Below, one piece after another: positions 13,310 to 24,500 of a stretch of 64,000 nucleotides of DNA. The notes beneath the pieces are model-generated. The model saw only the letters and a program-made list of their open reading frames with translations, ran no database searches and was not told the origin of the DNA. A program made the position numbers and the translations under genes. The DNA is from Ciona savignyi (Eukaryota; Chordata; Ascidiacea; Phlebobranchia; Cionidae): NCBI GenBank assembly GCA_000149265.1, contig CH003282.1, positions 369,747 to 433,746 of the forward strand. The letters are read 5' to 3'. The number at the start of each line of letters is the position of its first letter. Within the stretch, counting starts at the first letter, position 1.

Positions 13310-13415
13310 AAGATAGGATAGGATATTCATTTTTATCCCGTAAATGGAAAAACCAAGGGGGTTACCACATTCTGAATCTTAAACCTTTCGGTTGAAAAGA
13401 CCAACTAGTCGGACA
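13310..13415 (-). mobile_element. SINE with internal deletion
   Basis: The tail end (GATAGGATAGGATATTCAT and the CCATTTACGGGATAAA part when reversed) is joined directly to head sequence (AACCTTTCGGTTGAAA). The middle of the element is missing. Confidence 0.6.
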
Positions 13416-14306
13416 TTATACTTGGGGAATGTGCTAGCTAGATGTTGTCGGATTAATTGGACAATTCCAAATTTAAATATTTTCGAACAATCAACAAGAC
13501 ATATAAACAAATTTGCATTTTAATATGGAATTAAATAGCAAAATACAAGAAGAGATTTTAGGAAGAAAGTTTTTCCCTAAATAACCCAATTTTAGCATCA
13601 TTAAAGTGCAAAGACAAAATTTAATCAATAAAAAAAATATTTAAAATAAAAAAGGTTAACCAGGTATAAGATTCGATGTTTTAAAGCAAGTAATGTTGTC
13701 TGTAAACACTAAACCGAGTCTTAAAAACCTTGCAACACCTTTTAATTGGTAGTGAGATTTATTTTGTACAAAAATTATAAACCTAATAAATAATATATAA
13801 TTACTCAGTGTAATGCATAGGACTAGCGTTTTTACTGGAAATTATAATTACACACTACAAAGAACATTATAAAAGGTATATAACAGATTCACAAAAAAAG
13901 TAAAGAACTACAGAGCTGTAAAGCTTTGCCCAAACAGGACTTTAAGACTGCCAATATAATATCAAATAATGGTACTAAAATGCGGTAAAAAAGTGCTACT
14001 GGTGCCATATCCATATCTTGAATCTTGAATTTTAATTTGTTACATTACAAAAAAATAAATAAATGAAAATTAAATTATAAAGTCAGATTGTAATTTGTAT
14101 TAATTGAGTTTTAAACCACAAAAACAATTAAATTAGGCCCTTTTTTGAAGTCATTAGTGCGATTGTATTAAAATTCTATGGATTCTTTTATACAATAATT
14201 GTTGTCTAATTTTGCCTAATTGTTATCACATAACATGAATGCAGTGCATTTCCCAAGTTAAATTTATCATTAACAATCTATTTAATCAATCTGAAAAAAT
14301 AATAAT
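13416..14306. other. Noncoding stretch downstream of the death-domain gene
   Basis: About 900 bp of very AT-rich sequence that includes the likely 3' UTR of the minus-strand death-domain gene. No further gene or clear repeat was seen. Confidence 0.5.
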
Positions 14307-14732
14307 TTAAGTAAAAGATTCTAAATGTCTTGCTATCTGTTCGTTATTACCATCTACAGAACGCACTAGATCAATAAGATCTTGAACTTGTTTTGCATTG
14401 TTATCCTTTCTTTTCCAAATTTTGAGCAACTCGGTACAAGCTTTCATACGATCTTTAATATGTTTTACCTCATTTTCCTCCATATGATTTAAACCTGCAT
14501 TAACCATCATACCTTTCAACAATCTTTTTGATACTTGTGAAGCCACAATATTAATGTGAAGGTCACTTAATGGTCGCTCAATTGTTGTTGTCTGCACAGA
14601 AAAGTTGTTTTGTTCATTGGTTTGGGAACTAGTAGCACCATCACCCTCTGGGACAGCCATAGCTTGGTATGTAGAACTTGTTATAACATCGTCCATTGGT
14701 TGCATAATGTATCCATTATTTTGATTGGCCAT
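14307..14732 (-). CDS. Single-exon death-domain protein
   Basis: Uninterrupted frame of 141 residues from an ATG at 14732. Residues 1-55 are polar, rich in Asn, Gln, Ser and Thr, and probably disordered. From about residue 56 the sequence follows the death-domain pattern: LSDLHINIVASQVS as helix 1, NAGLNHMEENEVKHI around helices 2-3, then CTELLKIWKRKDNNAKQV with the typical central tryptophan, LIDLVRSV, and a final NNEQIARHLE. Death domains pair adaptors with receptors or kinases in apoptosis or NF-kB signalling. There is no second domain (no DED, CARD, TIR or kinase), so it could be a minimal adaptor or a dominant-negative regulator. It could also be a retrocopy of part of a larger gene, since it has no intron. 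The closest named family is not clear. A caspase gene lies about 7 kb away on the same strand. Confidence 0.65.
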   Translation of the reverse strand: MANQNNGYIMQPMDDVITSSTYQAMAVPEGDGATSSQTNEQNNFSVQTTTIERPLSDLHINIVASQVSKRLLKGMMVNAGLNHMEENEVKHIKDRMKACTELLKIWKRKDNNAKQVQDLIDLVRSVDGNNEQIARHLESFT

Positions 14733-15302
14733 CTTGTTAGCATATATGTTTGTATATAGAAAGCAAAATGGGGAAGACTTTTTAAATTAATGTTTGAGTA
14801 CTATTATAATTGGCTTCTATTTAACTTCTCCTAGTAAAGGTTAAAATAAAAATTACTGATTTAAAATAGAGTGTTAGGCAAAAAATACAAACATTAATAA
14901 AGTTAAATTGTTTTAGGTTTTGGGAAATAAACAAGTAACAGACCAATAAACAATAGTTTAATCAACCACCATAAATTCGCTGTAGAGTGTCTACAGTATC
15001 CTAAATCTGAATGGTATGAAAAACATACTAAATAGGTTTTAAGTTGGATTCTTGACTACAATTTTGCATTGTTGTGTACCTGAATGAGGTAACACACATT
15101 TAAATAAAGTTGTATTAATATGTTAGGTTAGTAAAGCCTTTAAATATGGCTCAAAATATTGATGGGTTGGCATGCAATCCTTTCACCTATCGATTGCAGT
15201 TCGCAACTGCTCACAAGCCAGTTGGTTGTGTCCTTTGGGAAGGTAATTAGTAAAAATCTTCCTAACTAAAGTGGATACAACAAAACTAAAAAAATCATTA
15301 GC
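14733..15302. other. Upstream region of the death-domain gene
   Basis: AT-rich sequence holding the likely promoter of the minus-strand gene. A decayed SINE head may lie at 15170-15250 (AGTTGGTTGTGTCCTTTGGG). No gene was seen. Confidence 0.4.
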
Positions 15303-15576
15303 CAGGGGTCGGCAACCTTTTGCACAAATAGCTATTTTAAACGATATTCTACAAAATAAAAATCACTGGTCGTCGCAAAACTAAAAAATGTTTGCAACAA
15401 AAGAACAACAACAATGCGTGAGATAAAAAAGGGAGTGTTCTTCTGTTTGTTTCACCCCATGCTTGGTTATTAAACTTATAAAGCGCTTGCTACACTAGCA
15501 ATAAAATTAATAAGAGTTGTATTAGAAGGATAAAAGAGCCGCATGCAACTCCGGAGCCACAGGTTGCCGACTCCTG
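15303..15576. mobile_element. hAT-type MITE
   Basis: Left end CAGGGGTCGGCAACCTTTTG and right end CACAGGTTGCCGACTCCTG are inverted repeats of the hAT class also common in vertebrate MITEs. The element is about 274 bp and noncoding. The flanking octamers TCATTAGC and TCTTAGTC match only partly. Confidence 0.7.
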
Positions 15577-16389
15577 TCTTAGTCATAACCAACAAACATC
15601 AATAGCTTTGGTACTGGTAACCGGTGTTTGTACATTAGACTGCAAATATTTTAATTGGAAAGTCAAGCTTTTCTCATCAACAATTACACAATTTTGGCTA
15701 ATTAAATTAACAAATATGAAAGACTTTCAAAAATTAAAAAAAAGGACTAATAACATAAAAAGGGATTAATAACGAGGTTATAAAAAATTTAAAAGAGATT
15801 AATAACGAGGTAAGGCATTTTTAATAACAAATGCAGGCCTTCAAAATTAATAATTGTGAAAATCAGGCATTTTCAGTAAACAATTCAGTAAAAAAGTCAA
15901 TCAGCAAATCTTGACCTGAAAAATAACTGGCAACTCATGGCCTGTGTTTTAGTTACTGGCCAATTGTTTAGTAATCTAAAGATACTATAACTGTAATATT
16001 TATAAATTTAAGTTGTATATTTAAACTATTGTACTGTGCTCAAAATTTGAACACTAGACCAGGGATTGTTAAGAACGCTTGGCGTAGTAAACTACCTAAT
16101 TTGAATACTAGAGAGTGTCAATCACGTGATATCCACTTCTATTTTTAAACCCCCTGTTAAGTGTACGATATATTTTTCTGCATGCATATACGACCGAGTT
16201 CCCTGGCTATCTCATCACCTTTGGTATATTTTAAACAATGTGTATAACCTGTAAGCAGAAACTAATAGGTTCCCGAGTTACTAATCGAAACTTAATATCC
16301 GCACGTTTTCCAAATAAAGTATTCACGTTGGTATTATACAGTATTTAAAAAACGTAATGGGGGATTTCCCGAAAAACGATTCATGGTGG
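15577..16389. other. Noncoding stretch
   Basis: AT-rich sequence without a gene. Near 15735-15815 the phrase GGGATTAATAACGAGGT occurs in two or three imperfect copies. At about 16225-16300 there is a repeat shared with 57985-58035, listed separately. Confidence 0.4.
16225..16300. repeat. Dispersed repeat shared with 57.98 kb
   Basis: The phrase GCAGAAACTAAT-GGT followed by GAGTTACTAATCGAAAC occurs here and again at about 57995-58032, with weaker similarity upstream of both. It is a copy of an unidentified interspersed repeat. Confidence 0.55.
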
Positions 16390-16603
16390 GTTTAGGGCAG
16401 TGGTTCTTAAACTTGTTGGAGGTATCGACCCCCGCAAGTTTTATGCGGACATTCACCGAACCCTTCGTTGAAATTCAAAATATATCTGTTAAAAATCTTT
16501 AGCCTAAAGTGAACTATGCATCTGTTGCACATACGATCTTATTACTCCGCTAAACCCCTGATACTGACTCATCGAACTTAGTTTAAGAACCACTGGTATA
16601 GGG
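16390..16603. mobile_element. hAT-type MITE
   Basis: CAGTGGTTCTTAAACTTG at 16398 is inverted at the right end (GTTTAAGAACCACTG, ending 16595). The 8-bp flanks GTTTAGGG (16390-16397) and GTATAGGG (16596-16603) differ at one base. About 198 bp, noncoding. Confidence 0.8.
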
Positions 16604-16838
16604 TATTCGAATCTTTTTTGTTCGCCTTGAAATTCACTATCGATTTGTTTTGGTTTTGAGACTTACAAATTTCATTTTTAACAGTTTCCTTTAGATAGTT
16701 TATTTTTTTACTTTACAATTAAAAGTGAATATAATCCTTACAAAAATATCGGTCCGAAATATCGTCTGTTATAGAATTACCTGTTCCGAACATTGGCATA
16801 ACAGCTAAAATGATTATATTCGTGGGTCTCTCGGGAAT

Positions 16839-17136
16839 GTCCGACCGGTTAGTCTGGTGCTGGTTTGGTGCGGCGCCTTTCTTCCAAAAGGATGCATGTC
16901 AGAAACTGGTCGCTAACTAGTCGGTTGTGGGCAAGGCACTTAACGAACATTGCCTGAACTCAGCAGGTGAACGGGTTCTACCACATTGAAGGAATGTCTC
17001 AATTTAAATACAACACAATGCAATAGCTCCGGTAACCCGAGGTGGGCGCGAAGTGATTTGACAACCTACCCGTGTGTTAACCCCCTTGGGTTTTCCATTC
17101 ACGGGGATAAACATGAATATCCTATCTTATCCTATG
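16839..17136 (+). mobile_element. SINE, full length but diverged
   Basis: The head starts GTCCGACCGGTTAGTCTGG, the body passes through GAGGTGGGCGCGAAGTGATT, and the element ends with a clear TATCC-type tail (TATCCTATCTTATCCTATG). The pentamer tail is the diagnostic 3' end of this SINE family. Confidence 0.8.
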
Positions 17137-18039
17137 CTAATTTCAATGGCGTAATTCACCCAGAATTTGACACTGTAGATCCAAACCAGCTAACACCACC
17201 ACAAGATTTAGCGCTATTTTTCTTCCTTATTATATAAAGCGCAAATGTGACTAATCACTAGTTCCCGTTTAATTTAATAAATTGGGATTTTCCGAAAAAG
17301 AGTGAAACATAGGAGTGGAGTAAACGCATATTTTTAGTTTGTATTAACATTTTGTATAAATTTATTTTAGTTTTGTATTTCCACCTCATTATAGCCTACG
17401 CTTAATAAGATTATATTTATGATTGGTTATGCATATTTCATAGATAATTAAAATTATATTTTCCTTTTTTCTTATTCGTTTGTACATCTATGATAAGAAA
17501 CTTTTAGTAGGAAACTGGAGTTTAAGTTGGCAGCTGTTGGCCATAGTATAAATAATAATATTTATGACGCAGTTTATGGTTACGTCGAGGCCTCGATCAT
17601 TCTTCCGCAGGGCGTACTTAAATCTCTGACTCTGAGAACTACACCAGTAAATAGTTTATTTAAAGCTTTATATACATATGAAAGAATAGTTCAATCGAGT
17701 TGAAACTTATAAAATGTCAGTAAATATGAATTATATGTGCAGCGATCAACGTGAAATATATTACAGGGTAATAAGAACATTTTCAGTATGAGTCAAATTT
17801 TTTTCATTGCATCATATTCACTGAAAAATTATATATATTGTCGGATTGAACATCAATATTTAGTGGATTTCGTTTAAATCTTAGTTCTTCATTACGTTTT
17901 ACTTTTTGGGAAGTACAGTTCTTTAGTCAGCTGACTTGTAAACGACGGTATTTGCTTCTTGTTGTTCATATTTTTATCACCACAATTCGAGGCATAGTTG
18001 TAAGCCACCATACAGTTCACCCTTGTCAATATCTGAATG
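17137..18039. other. Noncoding stretch left of the Kolobok element
   Basis: No gene or repeat was recognised. It lies 3' of the minus-strand caspase, across the transposon, and was scanned without success for the missing last caspase exon. Confidence 0.4.
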
Positions 18040-18043
18040 TTAA

Positions 18044-18626
18044 AGGGGAACTGAAGTCAATTTTAAGAATATCTTAATAAATGGAAAAAAAATACGCTGA
18101 TTTTAAAAATCAAATCAGTTTCTTCCAATATTTTTTGGTTAAAGAGTTATGAGCAAATATGTATTTCATTTTATGTTAGGGGATTTCCCGTATTACGTCA
18201 CTGACGTTGTTGAGATTTCGTGCCTATATGCATTGTATACAATAATGTGTCAGTTTAGAGGTGAATTAGTAACAGAAGCGCCTGCAGGAGCGTTGTATTT
18301 TCGTTTTTATTATGGAGACTTAGCATAACACTTGTCATATAGTCTTACTGAACCAATGTACATGGTGACAGCTTACTTTAAGCGCGGTCATTAAGGCCTG
18401 CACGGTCATGGACCTAAGCTGAATGCTGAGGTATACAGGTCTCGTATTTAAATGACTTTAGAATAATAAGTCTTAGCAATTTATATCATAAATAATAAAA
18501 GTGAAAACAGAACAAGAAAACTATAACAGAATGCATTAAACTGTAACTGCCAGCAATTTATAGAAATAAACCAGCCATTAGGCAAAGGCTAGACTATGCG
18601 GTGGGAAAAGCCTATTTCTTTCATGG
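18044..18626 (+). repeat. Kolobok left terminal inverted repeat
   Basis: Inverted copy of 20357-20940. It includes AGGGGAACTGAAGTCAATTT at the tip and ACTATGCGGTGGGAA and CCTATTTCTTTCATG at the inner end. The two arms differ by scattered substitutions and small indels. Confidence 0.85.
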
Positions 18627-18734
18627 TTTACCTTCGCTGTTTGTATAATGTTTTGCTGTTGTGTATGTGGTGCATTTAATGTCTGCTGTTATTGAAACTT
18701 TAGCCTACTGGTTGAAAATACCACTAGCTGATGT

Positions 18735-19328
18735 GTAGTCTGTAGGGCTGCGAAAAATTAACGGTTAACCACGGTTAACCGTTTTTATGGTTAACCGTCA
18801 CGTCAAATTTTAACCGTTTAACCGTTTTTTAACGTTACTTTACCGCCCACATTTAATTGGGCGTAATTGCGTTTTAATAATCTTCAAATATACATAACTC
18901 CATTCACACGTTGATTGTTTCATTATTACGTAATATAAGCAACCATTGACACGTCGATTGTTTAATTGTCAACCTAATATACGCACCATTCACACGTCGA
19001 TTGTTTGATTGTCAAAGTAATATAAGCAACCATTCAGAAGCTGATTGTTTGATTTTTAACTCAATATTACGCATTAAAATCAAAGTTATACTATGTGTCT
19101 TAAGGTGACGTTTAAAAACTATAAAGTAACACATAAATAAGACCCGATAATGCCGTAATCACGCGCGTTATTTTTTTGCTGTCTGATACGGCTGCCTGAA
19201 CTTTTTTTGCCAAAAACGGTGCCGATTTGATGGTAGTTTAAAGAAAATCGGTTAACGGTTAACCGATTATTTTTACATCAGTTAACCGTTTTTTAAATTA
19301 ACCGTTAATTCGCAGCCCTAGTAGTCTG
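18735..19328. mobile_element. hAT element nested in the Kolobok transposon
   Basis: A perfect 8-bp duplication GTAGTCTG (18735-18742 and 19321-19328) flanks a 578-bp element with inverted ends TAGGGCTGCGAAAAATTAAC and GTTAATTCGCAGCCCTA. Copies of GGTTAACCGT lie near both ends, as in the subterminal binding sites of hAT transposases. It encodes nothing. The intact duplication shows it is younger than its host transposon. Confidence 0.9.
18901..19074. repeat. 43-44-bp tandem repeat inside the nested hAT element
   Basis: Four copies of a unit starting CATTCACACGTCGATTG begin at 18901, 18944, 18987 and 19031. Some copies share the phrase TAATATAAGCAACC. It is an internal minisatellite of the MITE. 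Confidence 0.8.
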
Positions 19329-19500
19329 ACAATAAGTACACAGCAAGCACTCAAATAAGTAAGTGAAGAATATATATAATAGATCTTTACTTAACTACCC
19401 AAATAAGTTAATAAGAATATACCACATTTCTAATTTAGTTCTTTTTATTAGATATTGTAAAATGCCTAAAGTTAAGCCACTGAGAAGGAAGAAAGAGTGA

Positions 19501-19881
19501 TTGGAGTATATTGTTTTGCTCCCAGGATGTACAAATTCCTATTACAGCACACGAAATTCCAATCCACCTGTGCTCTTCCATCGATTTCCTCACAACGACA
19601 AAAAACGGTTGAAGCAATGGATACAACAATGCAAGCGTTCTAAACTACCTGGAAAAAGAACCGCAGTGTGTAGTGCACATATTTGTGACAAGGATTATCA
19701 TAGTAAAATTGTATTTGACTCCAATGGAGTAGCCAAGATGATGAAAACAAACCACTTGGTAAAAAATACAGTTCCAACAATTTTAAATTTTTCTGATTAT
19801 GATTTTAAACATAGTGATCAACCCAGTACATCAAGTGCAACTTCAAGAACTTCTTTATCCAAGCAGATAATTGAAAAATAA
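19501..19881 (+). CDS. THAP zinc-finger protein of the Kolobok element
   Basis: About 126 residues with a THAP-type C2CH finger: PGCTNS, FHRFP, the tryptophan in KQWIQQC, then VCSAHICDKDYH, closing with the NTVPTIL block. THAP domains bind DNA and occur in P-element and Kolobok transposases. The frame has no ATG after a stop at 19498; an in-frame ATG lies at 19462 before that stop. The first zinc-binding cysteine appears only in the neighbouring frame (GVYCFAPG), so the start is damaged or uses an unseen exon. After the finger there is only a short Ser/Thr-rich tail, without a catalytic domain. Confidence 0.75.
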   Translation: MEYIVLLPGCTNSYYSTRNSNPPVLFHRFPHNDKKRLKQWIQQCKRSKLPGKRTAVCSAHICDKDYHSKIVFDSNGVAKMMKTNHLVKNTVPTILNFSDYDFKHSDQPSTSSATSRTSLSKQIIEK

Positions 19882-20177
19882 GGGCTTTTAGTAATGCAAG
19901 TCCAGTCTGGCATTATTTTGTGCACAAATGCATGTACATTCATGCAGCATAAACATTCTTGCGGTGTGTCCATAAGAGTACAGTTTTTGCAACGGCACCA
20001 AGTCATGTCAATAGGTAATATTTCTAAATAAACATTTTCTTCTATGGGGCTTGCATCTTCAAAGATACTTTCAGACGTTTTCCTTGGTTCAAACGCACAT
20101 GACTAAATTTGTGTTGTTTTATTGTGTACAATAAAACTTCTTTCATCCATGCCAGAATGCTGAAAACTGTCATCCAT
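19818..20177 (-). CDS. Cysteine-cluster protein resembling the P2X7 C-terminal zinc domain
   Basis: Read from the ATG at 20177, the frame gives 24 residues, an in-frame TAG at 20103-20105 that could be a splice acceptor, then about 94 residues ending at 19818. The second part has MTWCRCKNC, ECLCC, a CITKSPYF segment and ICLDKEVLEVAL. This order (CxC-C, C-CC, then CIT and CL) is that of the zinc-binding domain first described at the C-terminus of P2X7 receptors and found in many invertebrate transposon-linked genes. It is convergent with the THAP ORF and overlaps it by about 60 bp. Role in transposition unknown. Confidence 0.6.
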
Positions 20178-20356
20178 TTTAGTGTTACAACATTAACTTA
20201 AATTTACTCTAGAAATGAAGAAAACAAAAGAAATTTGTTAAAACTTCTATGCATATGTATACCAAATCTTTCACACTCTCAGTTTGTAGCCTAGGGGTTG
20301 ATAACAACATTGCTAGTCTACGTTGCAGATTATGGCTATATATTGAAAAGCAACAA

Positions 20357-20940
20357 TCATGAAAGAAATAGGCTGTTCCCACCGCATAGTCTGATCTTTG
20401 ATTGATGGCTGGTTTATTTCTATAAATTGCTGGCAGTTACAGTTTACTGCCTCCTGTTCTAGTTTTCTTGTTCTGTCTTCACTTCTATGATTTATGATAT
20501 AAATTGCTAAGACTTATTATTCTAAAGTCATTTAAATACGAGACCTGTATACCTCAGCATTCAGCTTAGCGGTCCAGGATCGTGCAGGCCTGAATGAGCG
20601 CGCTAAAGGTAAGCTGTCACGCGGGTACCAATGGTTCTAGTTAGGCTATATGACAAGTGTTATGCTGAGTCTCCATAAAAAAACAAAAATACAACGCTCC
20701 TGCAGGCGCTTATGTTACTAATTCACCTCTAAACTGGCACATGATTGTATACAATGCATATAGGCACGAAATCTCAACAACGTCAGTGACGTAATACGGG
20801 AAATCCCCTAACATAAAATAAAATGCATATTTGCTCATAACTCTTTAACAAAACAATATTAAAAGAAACTGATTCGATTTTTGAAATCAGCGTATTTTTC
20901 CATTTATTAAGATATTCTTAAAATTGACTTCAGTTCCCCT
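20357..20940 (-). repeat. Kolobok right terminal inverted repeat
   Basis: Inverted partner of 18044-18626. It starts at CATGAAAGAAATAGG, passes through TTCCCACCGCATAGTC and ends with GACTTCAGTTCCCCT next to TTAA. Confidence 0.85.
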
Positions 20941-21501
20941 TTAAGCAGAAATATAAGTGAATTAACCATCCAAATACAGTTGCTTGGCAGTCAGTCGTGT
21001 TTTCGTTTTCTAAACTCGGCGAACCGTTCATCATAATATTAATTGAGAAAATGAAAGAGTTTTTTTTTGGATTAGGCAATGGTGTGCCATTGAATTTATC
21101 CATGTGATTTAAACAACTCTGCAATTCATACCCTTTTTGCACTAGTGAAATTGAAACCTAACCAATTAAAAAGAAATTGGTACATTCGATGAGAATGACA
21201 TTTCAGCCACACAACCCCTTTTTTACCAGGTTAAGTTTTAAACCTATAATCGGCTCGTCAATATAGAATTGTTTTTAAAGTATCAGTTGCTTTAACCGTT
21301 CGGCACAACCGTTACTAAAAATATTTATGTTTTACCACAGTGTTTTAAAGAGGTATTGTTTTAATAATTGTGAGGTTCACTGTCTGCCAGAGTAAATCTA
21401 GCCCGGTATATAGGCCTACATATTATCAGTCTGAAAATAAGTGGATACTACGAAACAGAAATACTGAGATTTTTTTATACTTATCAATATGAAAGTTCTA
21501 C

Positions 21502-24500
21502 CTTGAAAATTTCCCATTCCGAACCATATGTTTCAAGCACGGAGCATAAAGACTGAATGAAGATGGCGCCCATATCTGGATTTCTCCATGCGTAGTACTC
21601 TAGGAGATGTAGTATCATATTGTAACAGTAATTGCGGCAATAAAACCGTGTTGTTAATGAGCACGATTATTTTGGGAAACAATAATATTTAATTGTTTTA
21701 AATACAAAACTATGACGGTTTCGTCCGGAAATTTGCCCTGCTACAACTGCCGCATTACTAAAATCTCTAAAACTTTTATGTTCTTAGGAGATAGGATAGG
21801 ATGTTCATGTTTATACCCGTAAGTGGGAAAACCAAGGGAGTTATCACACGGGCAATCGTCAGATCATCTCGCGCCCGTCGTTGAGTTATCGGGCTGAGCT
21901 ATACAGTGCGTTGTATAATTGAAACATTCCTTCAATTTGGTAGAACCCATTATTTCGCTGGGTTCTTACATATCATTTTGCCTATTACCGTATTACTAAT
22001 TTCCTTTGGAGAGGATTGAAAGTCACCTGGTGCCGTTGCTTGAGCAACCAAAAAATCAGCTTGTACTGGAATGGTGTAAGTTTTAGGAAGCTCTTTCTTT
22101 GGTATTTTATCGATCCTACCAGGTCCTATACCTTTTAGCAACATTCGTTTACCGGAATCCAACTTTTCACCGCGACAAGCCTATTAAATGGGACAGAACA
22201 ATATTATCAGATTAAAGAATTGAACCACTTCTGCGTTATTGAAGCACGAGATTTCGCTAAAGGTGTGACGTCAAGAGTACGTTACGCTAAAAAATATGTT
22301 TTTAGTTTGTGGGGGTGATGGCCAATGCATGTAGCGATATGAATTTTTGTGGGTTAAAACTCGTTTGGGTTAAAGTTGTAACCATTGTATAGTAAATCGT
22401 AAACTGTGTAACCGTTGCTCATAAGCTAAGAAGTTGTTGTTGGTCCAATTTGATGAAAATTTGCGTAATCTGCAGATTTAAGTTACCTGAATAAAAAACA
22501 GCTTTGGTTTTCCGGCAAGGGATTCGCATGAATTCGCTTTGAATGGCTCTGTGAAGTCTTTCAGATTCATTTCGTCGTCATACGAATACAACTCATCCTT
22601 CTCTCCTCCATGTGTTAAGATGACACAAACGAAGCAATCGTTCTCTCTGTGGTCCATGTCCGCGTCTACGTTGGTATCGAGTAAAAGCCAATTCGGTTTT
22701 AATTTGCATTAGATAAGACACTCATGTTTATCTTGGGCACAGACAGATTGTCGGGTGCAAACAGATTGGTTATCTGAGCTTTTAAATTTGTTAGAGACAT
22801 GTCTACACTTTTTGTCCAGCTTATGAAACTACTGGTTTCATGCAATTTCTGTTGTAAAAGGACAAAAACGAACAACCAATTGCTGGTTTCGATCTTAACA
22901 CCTTTACTTAATTCAAGAAACTCGACCTCTCTGTATCAACTCAAAATTAATTTATGTCTTGTTAAATAATGTATATTGGTTTACATGGCACTTCTGATCA
23001 AAAATGGTCTTTGTTGATTTAATTTCTGCTAATATTTGATTTAATTGTTTCGTGTCGCATTCTAATGAGGGTCATTTATGATTGCGATCATTACATCACA
23101 ATAACGAGAGTTGCTATATGTGTATTTGGATTAACAATGCGTTAGTGATTGCATGAATGTTTGCATTATTATTTAGGCAAGTGTTATATGAAAGCGTAAT
23201 TGATGTGTCTGTGATAGATAAAGCTATTTTTAACTATAATCGCGATACGCATATTTAGTATCACAGCTGAGTACTATCGCGATTATTGATATATCGTTGC
23301 AGACTTGCAATGTTAGTTATAAGCAGTGATGGGATCCAAGAGGTTCGCATGGGTTCGGTCGAACACATTCTTGGAACGTCGGGATAATCACCGATCCGAT
23401 TCTTGCTTTTTTACAGACATTAGACCTTTTAGGAAATCTGTTGTTAGTAAGAACGATACAAAACAAAACATGTTTTTAAAATATTAAATCCCATCACTGG
23501 TTATAAGTGACTAGGGAAAAAAATTGACAAGTAAAAAAATTACTGACACTCCCAAATCTTGTGTTTCATGTGTTTTCTGATAAGGTTATTATGCAGTTCC
23601 ACTTCGAAACCCAATGATCGAGCGACTCTGTCAAGTGCAGTGACATCAACGTCAGTTCCAAGTCTGACTTCGAGATTTTGATATTTCTCAAAATTCTGTA
23701 AAACTTTGTTTTATCATCTATTTAAATATTTGAAGCTAATTCTAAAAATAACATTTTATTTTCTTACAACTGTAATGCGCCTTTATTAGATGTACTGTGT
23801 ATAGTTTCGTCTCTTCTTTTTTTGTGACATTTTTACTTTATCATTATCAACCATCCCTTAAGTACAATAAACGCAACTGACCAACTATAAGCCGGTTTCA
23901 AAATTACAAAATCCATTTTGTTATGCACTACTAGCCTTAAGTCATTTTGCTTTGAATTTTTTACCATTTGATTAAAAATGACGAATTTCCCGCGCTTCTT
24001 GTGATCCATCTTGTATTTGAAGTCGAAATCATCTGGGAACTGGGACAATCCTGAGCGGTAAGTATTGTGAGATCGTTAACAAATCATTAAATTTATAAAT
24101 TAAATTTTGTTAATAAAATTAAATTTTGATTTCCCGGTAAAGTGTGAATATAAGCACTCGCATCTCTTTGGATCGTATCCGAATATTCCAACGATAAGAT
24201 AGAATAGGATATTTATCTTTATCCCCGTGAATGGGAAAACCAATGGGGTTAACACACGGGCAATCGTCAGATCACCTCGCGCCCGTCGTCGGATTACCGG
24301 AGCTATTGCAGTGTGTTGCATAGGATAGGATATTCATGTTTATCCCCGTGAATGGGAAAACCTAGGGGGTTAACACACGGGCAATCGTCAGATCACCTCG
24401 CGCCCATCGTCGGGTTACCGGAGCTATTGCAGTGTGTTGTATATGATAGACACGTTCCTTCAATTTTGTAGAACCCATTAATCCGCTGGGTTCAGGCAAT

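Larger units (their letters stand above)
18040..20944. mobile_element. Kolobok-type DNA transposon
   Basis: About 2.9 kb bounded by TTAA at both ends (18040-18043 and 20941-20944). The outermost inverted repeat is AGGGGAACTGAAGTC, matching the TTAAAGGRR start of the T2/Kolobok group. The inverted repeats extend about 580 bp on each side. Inside are a plus-strand THAP zinc-finger ORF and a minus-strand ORF with a WCRCKNC/CLCC cysteine cluster. Kolobok elements are known for TTAA targets and THAP domains; piggyBac also uses TTAA but lacks THAP. There is no room for a full-length transposase, and a hAT element sits inside, so this copy is probably non-autonomous. Confidence 0.85.

Noticed and set aside
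16986-17237. Plus-strand open frame of 83 codons
   Set aside because: Most of it lies inside a SINE and it has no protein signature.
21175-21260. Candidate last caspase exon (LNLVKKG and FSSNVP pieces)
   Set aside because: The two pieces are in different frames and neither acceptor fits the phase of the preceding exon.
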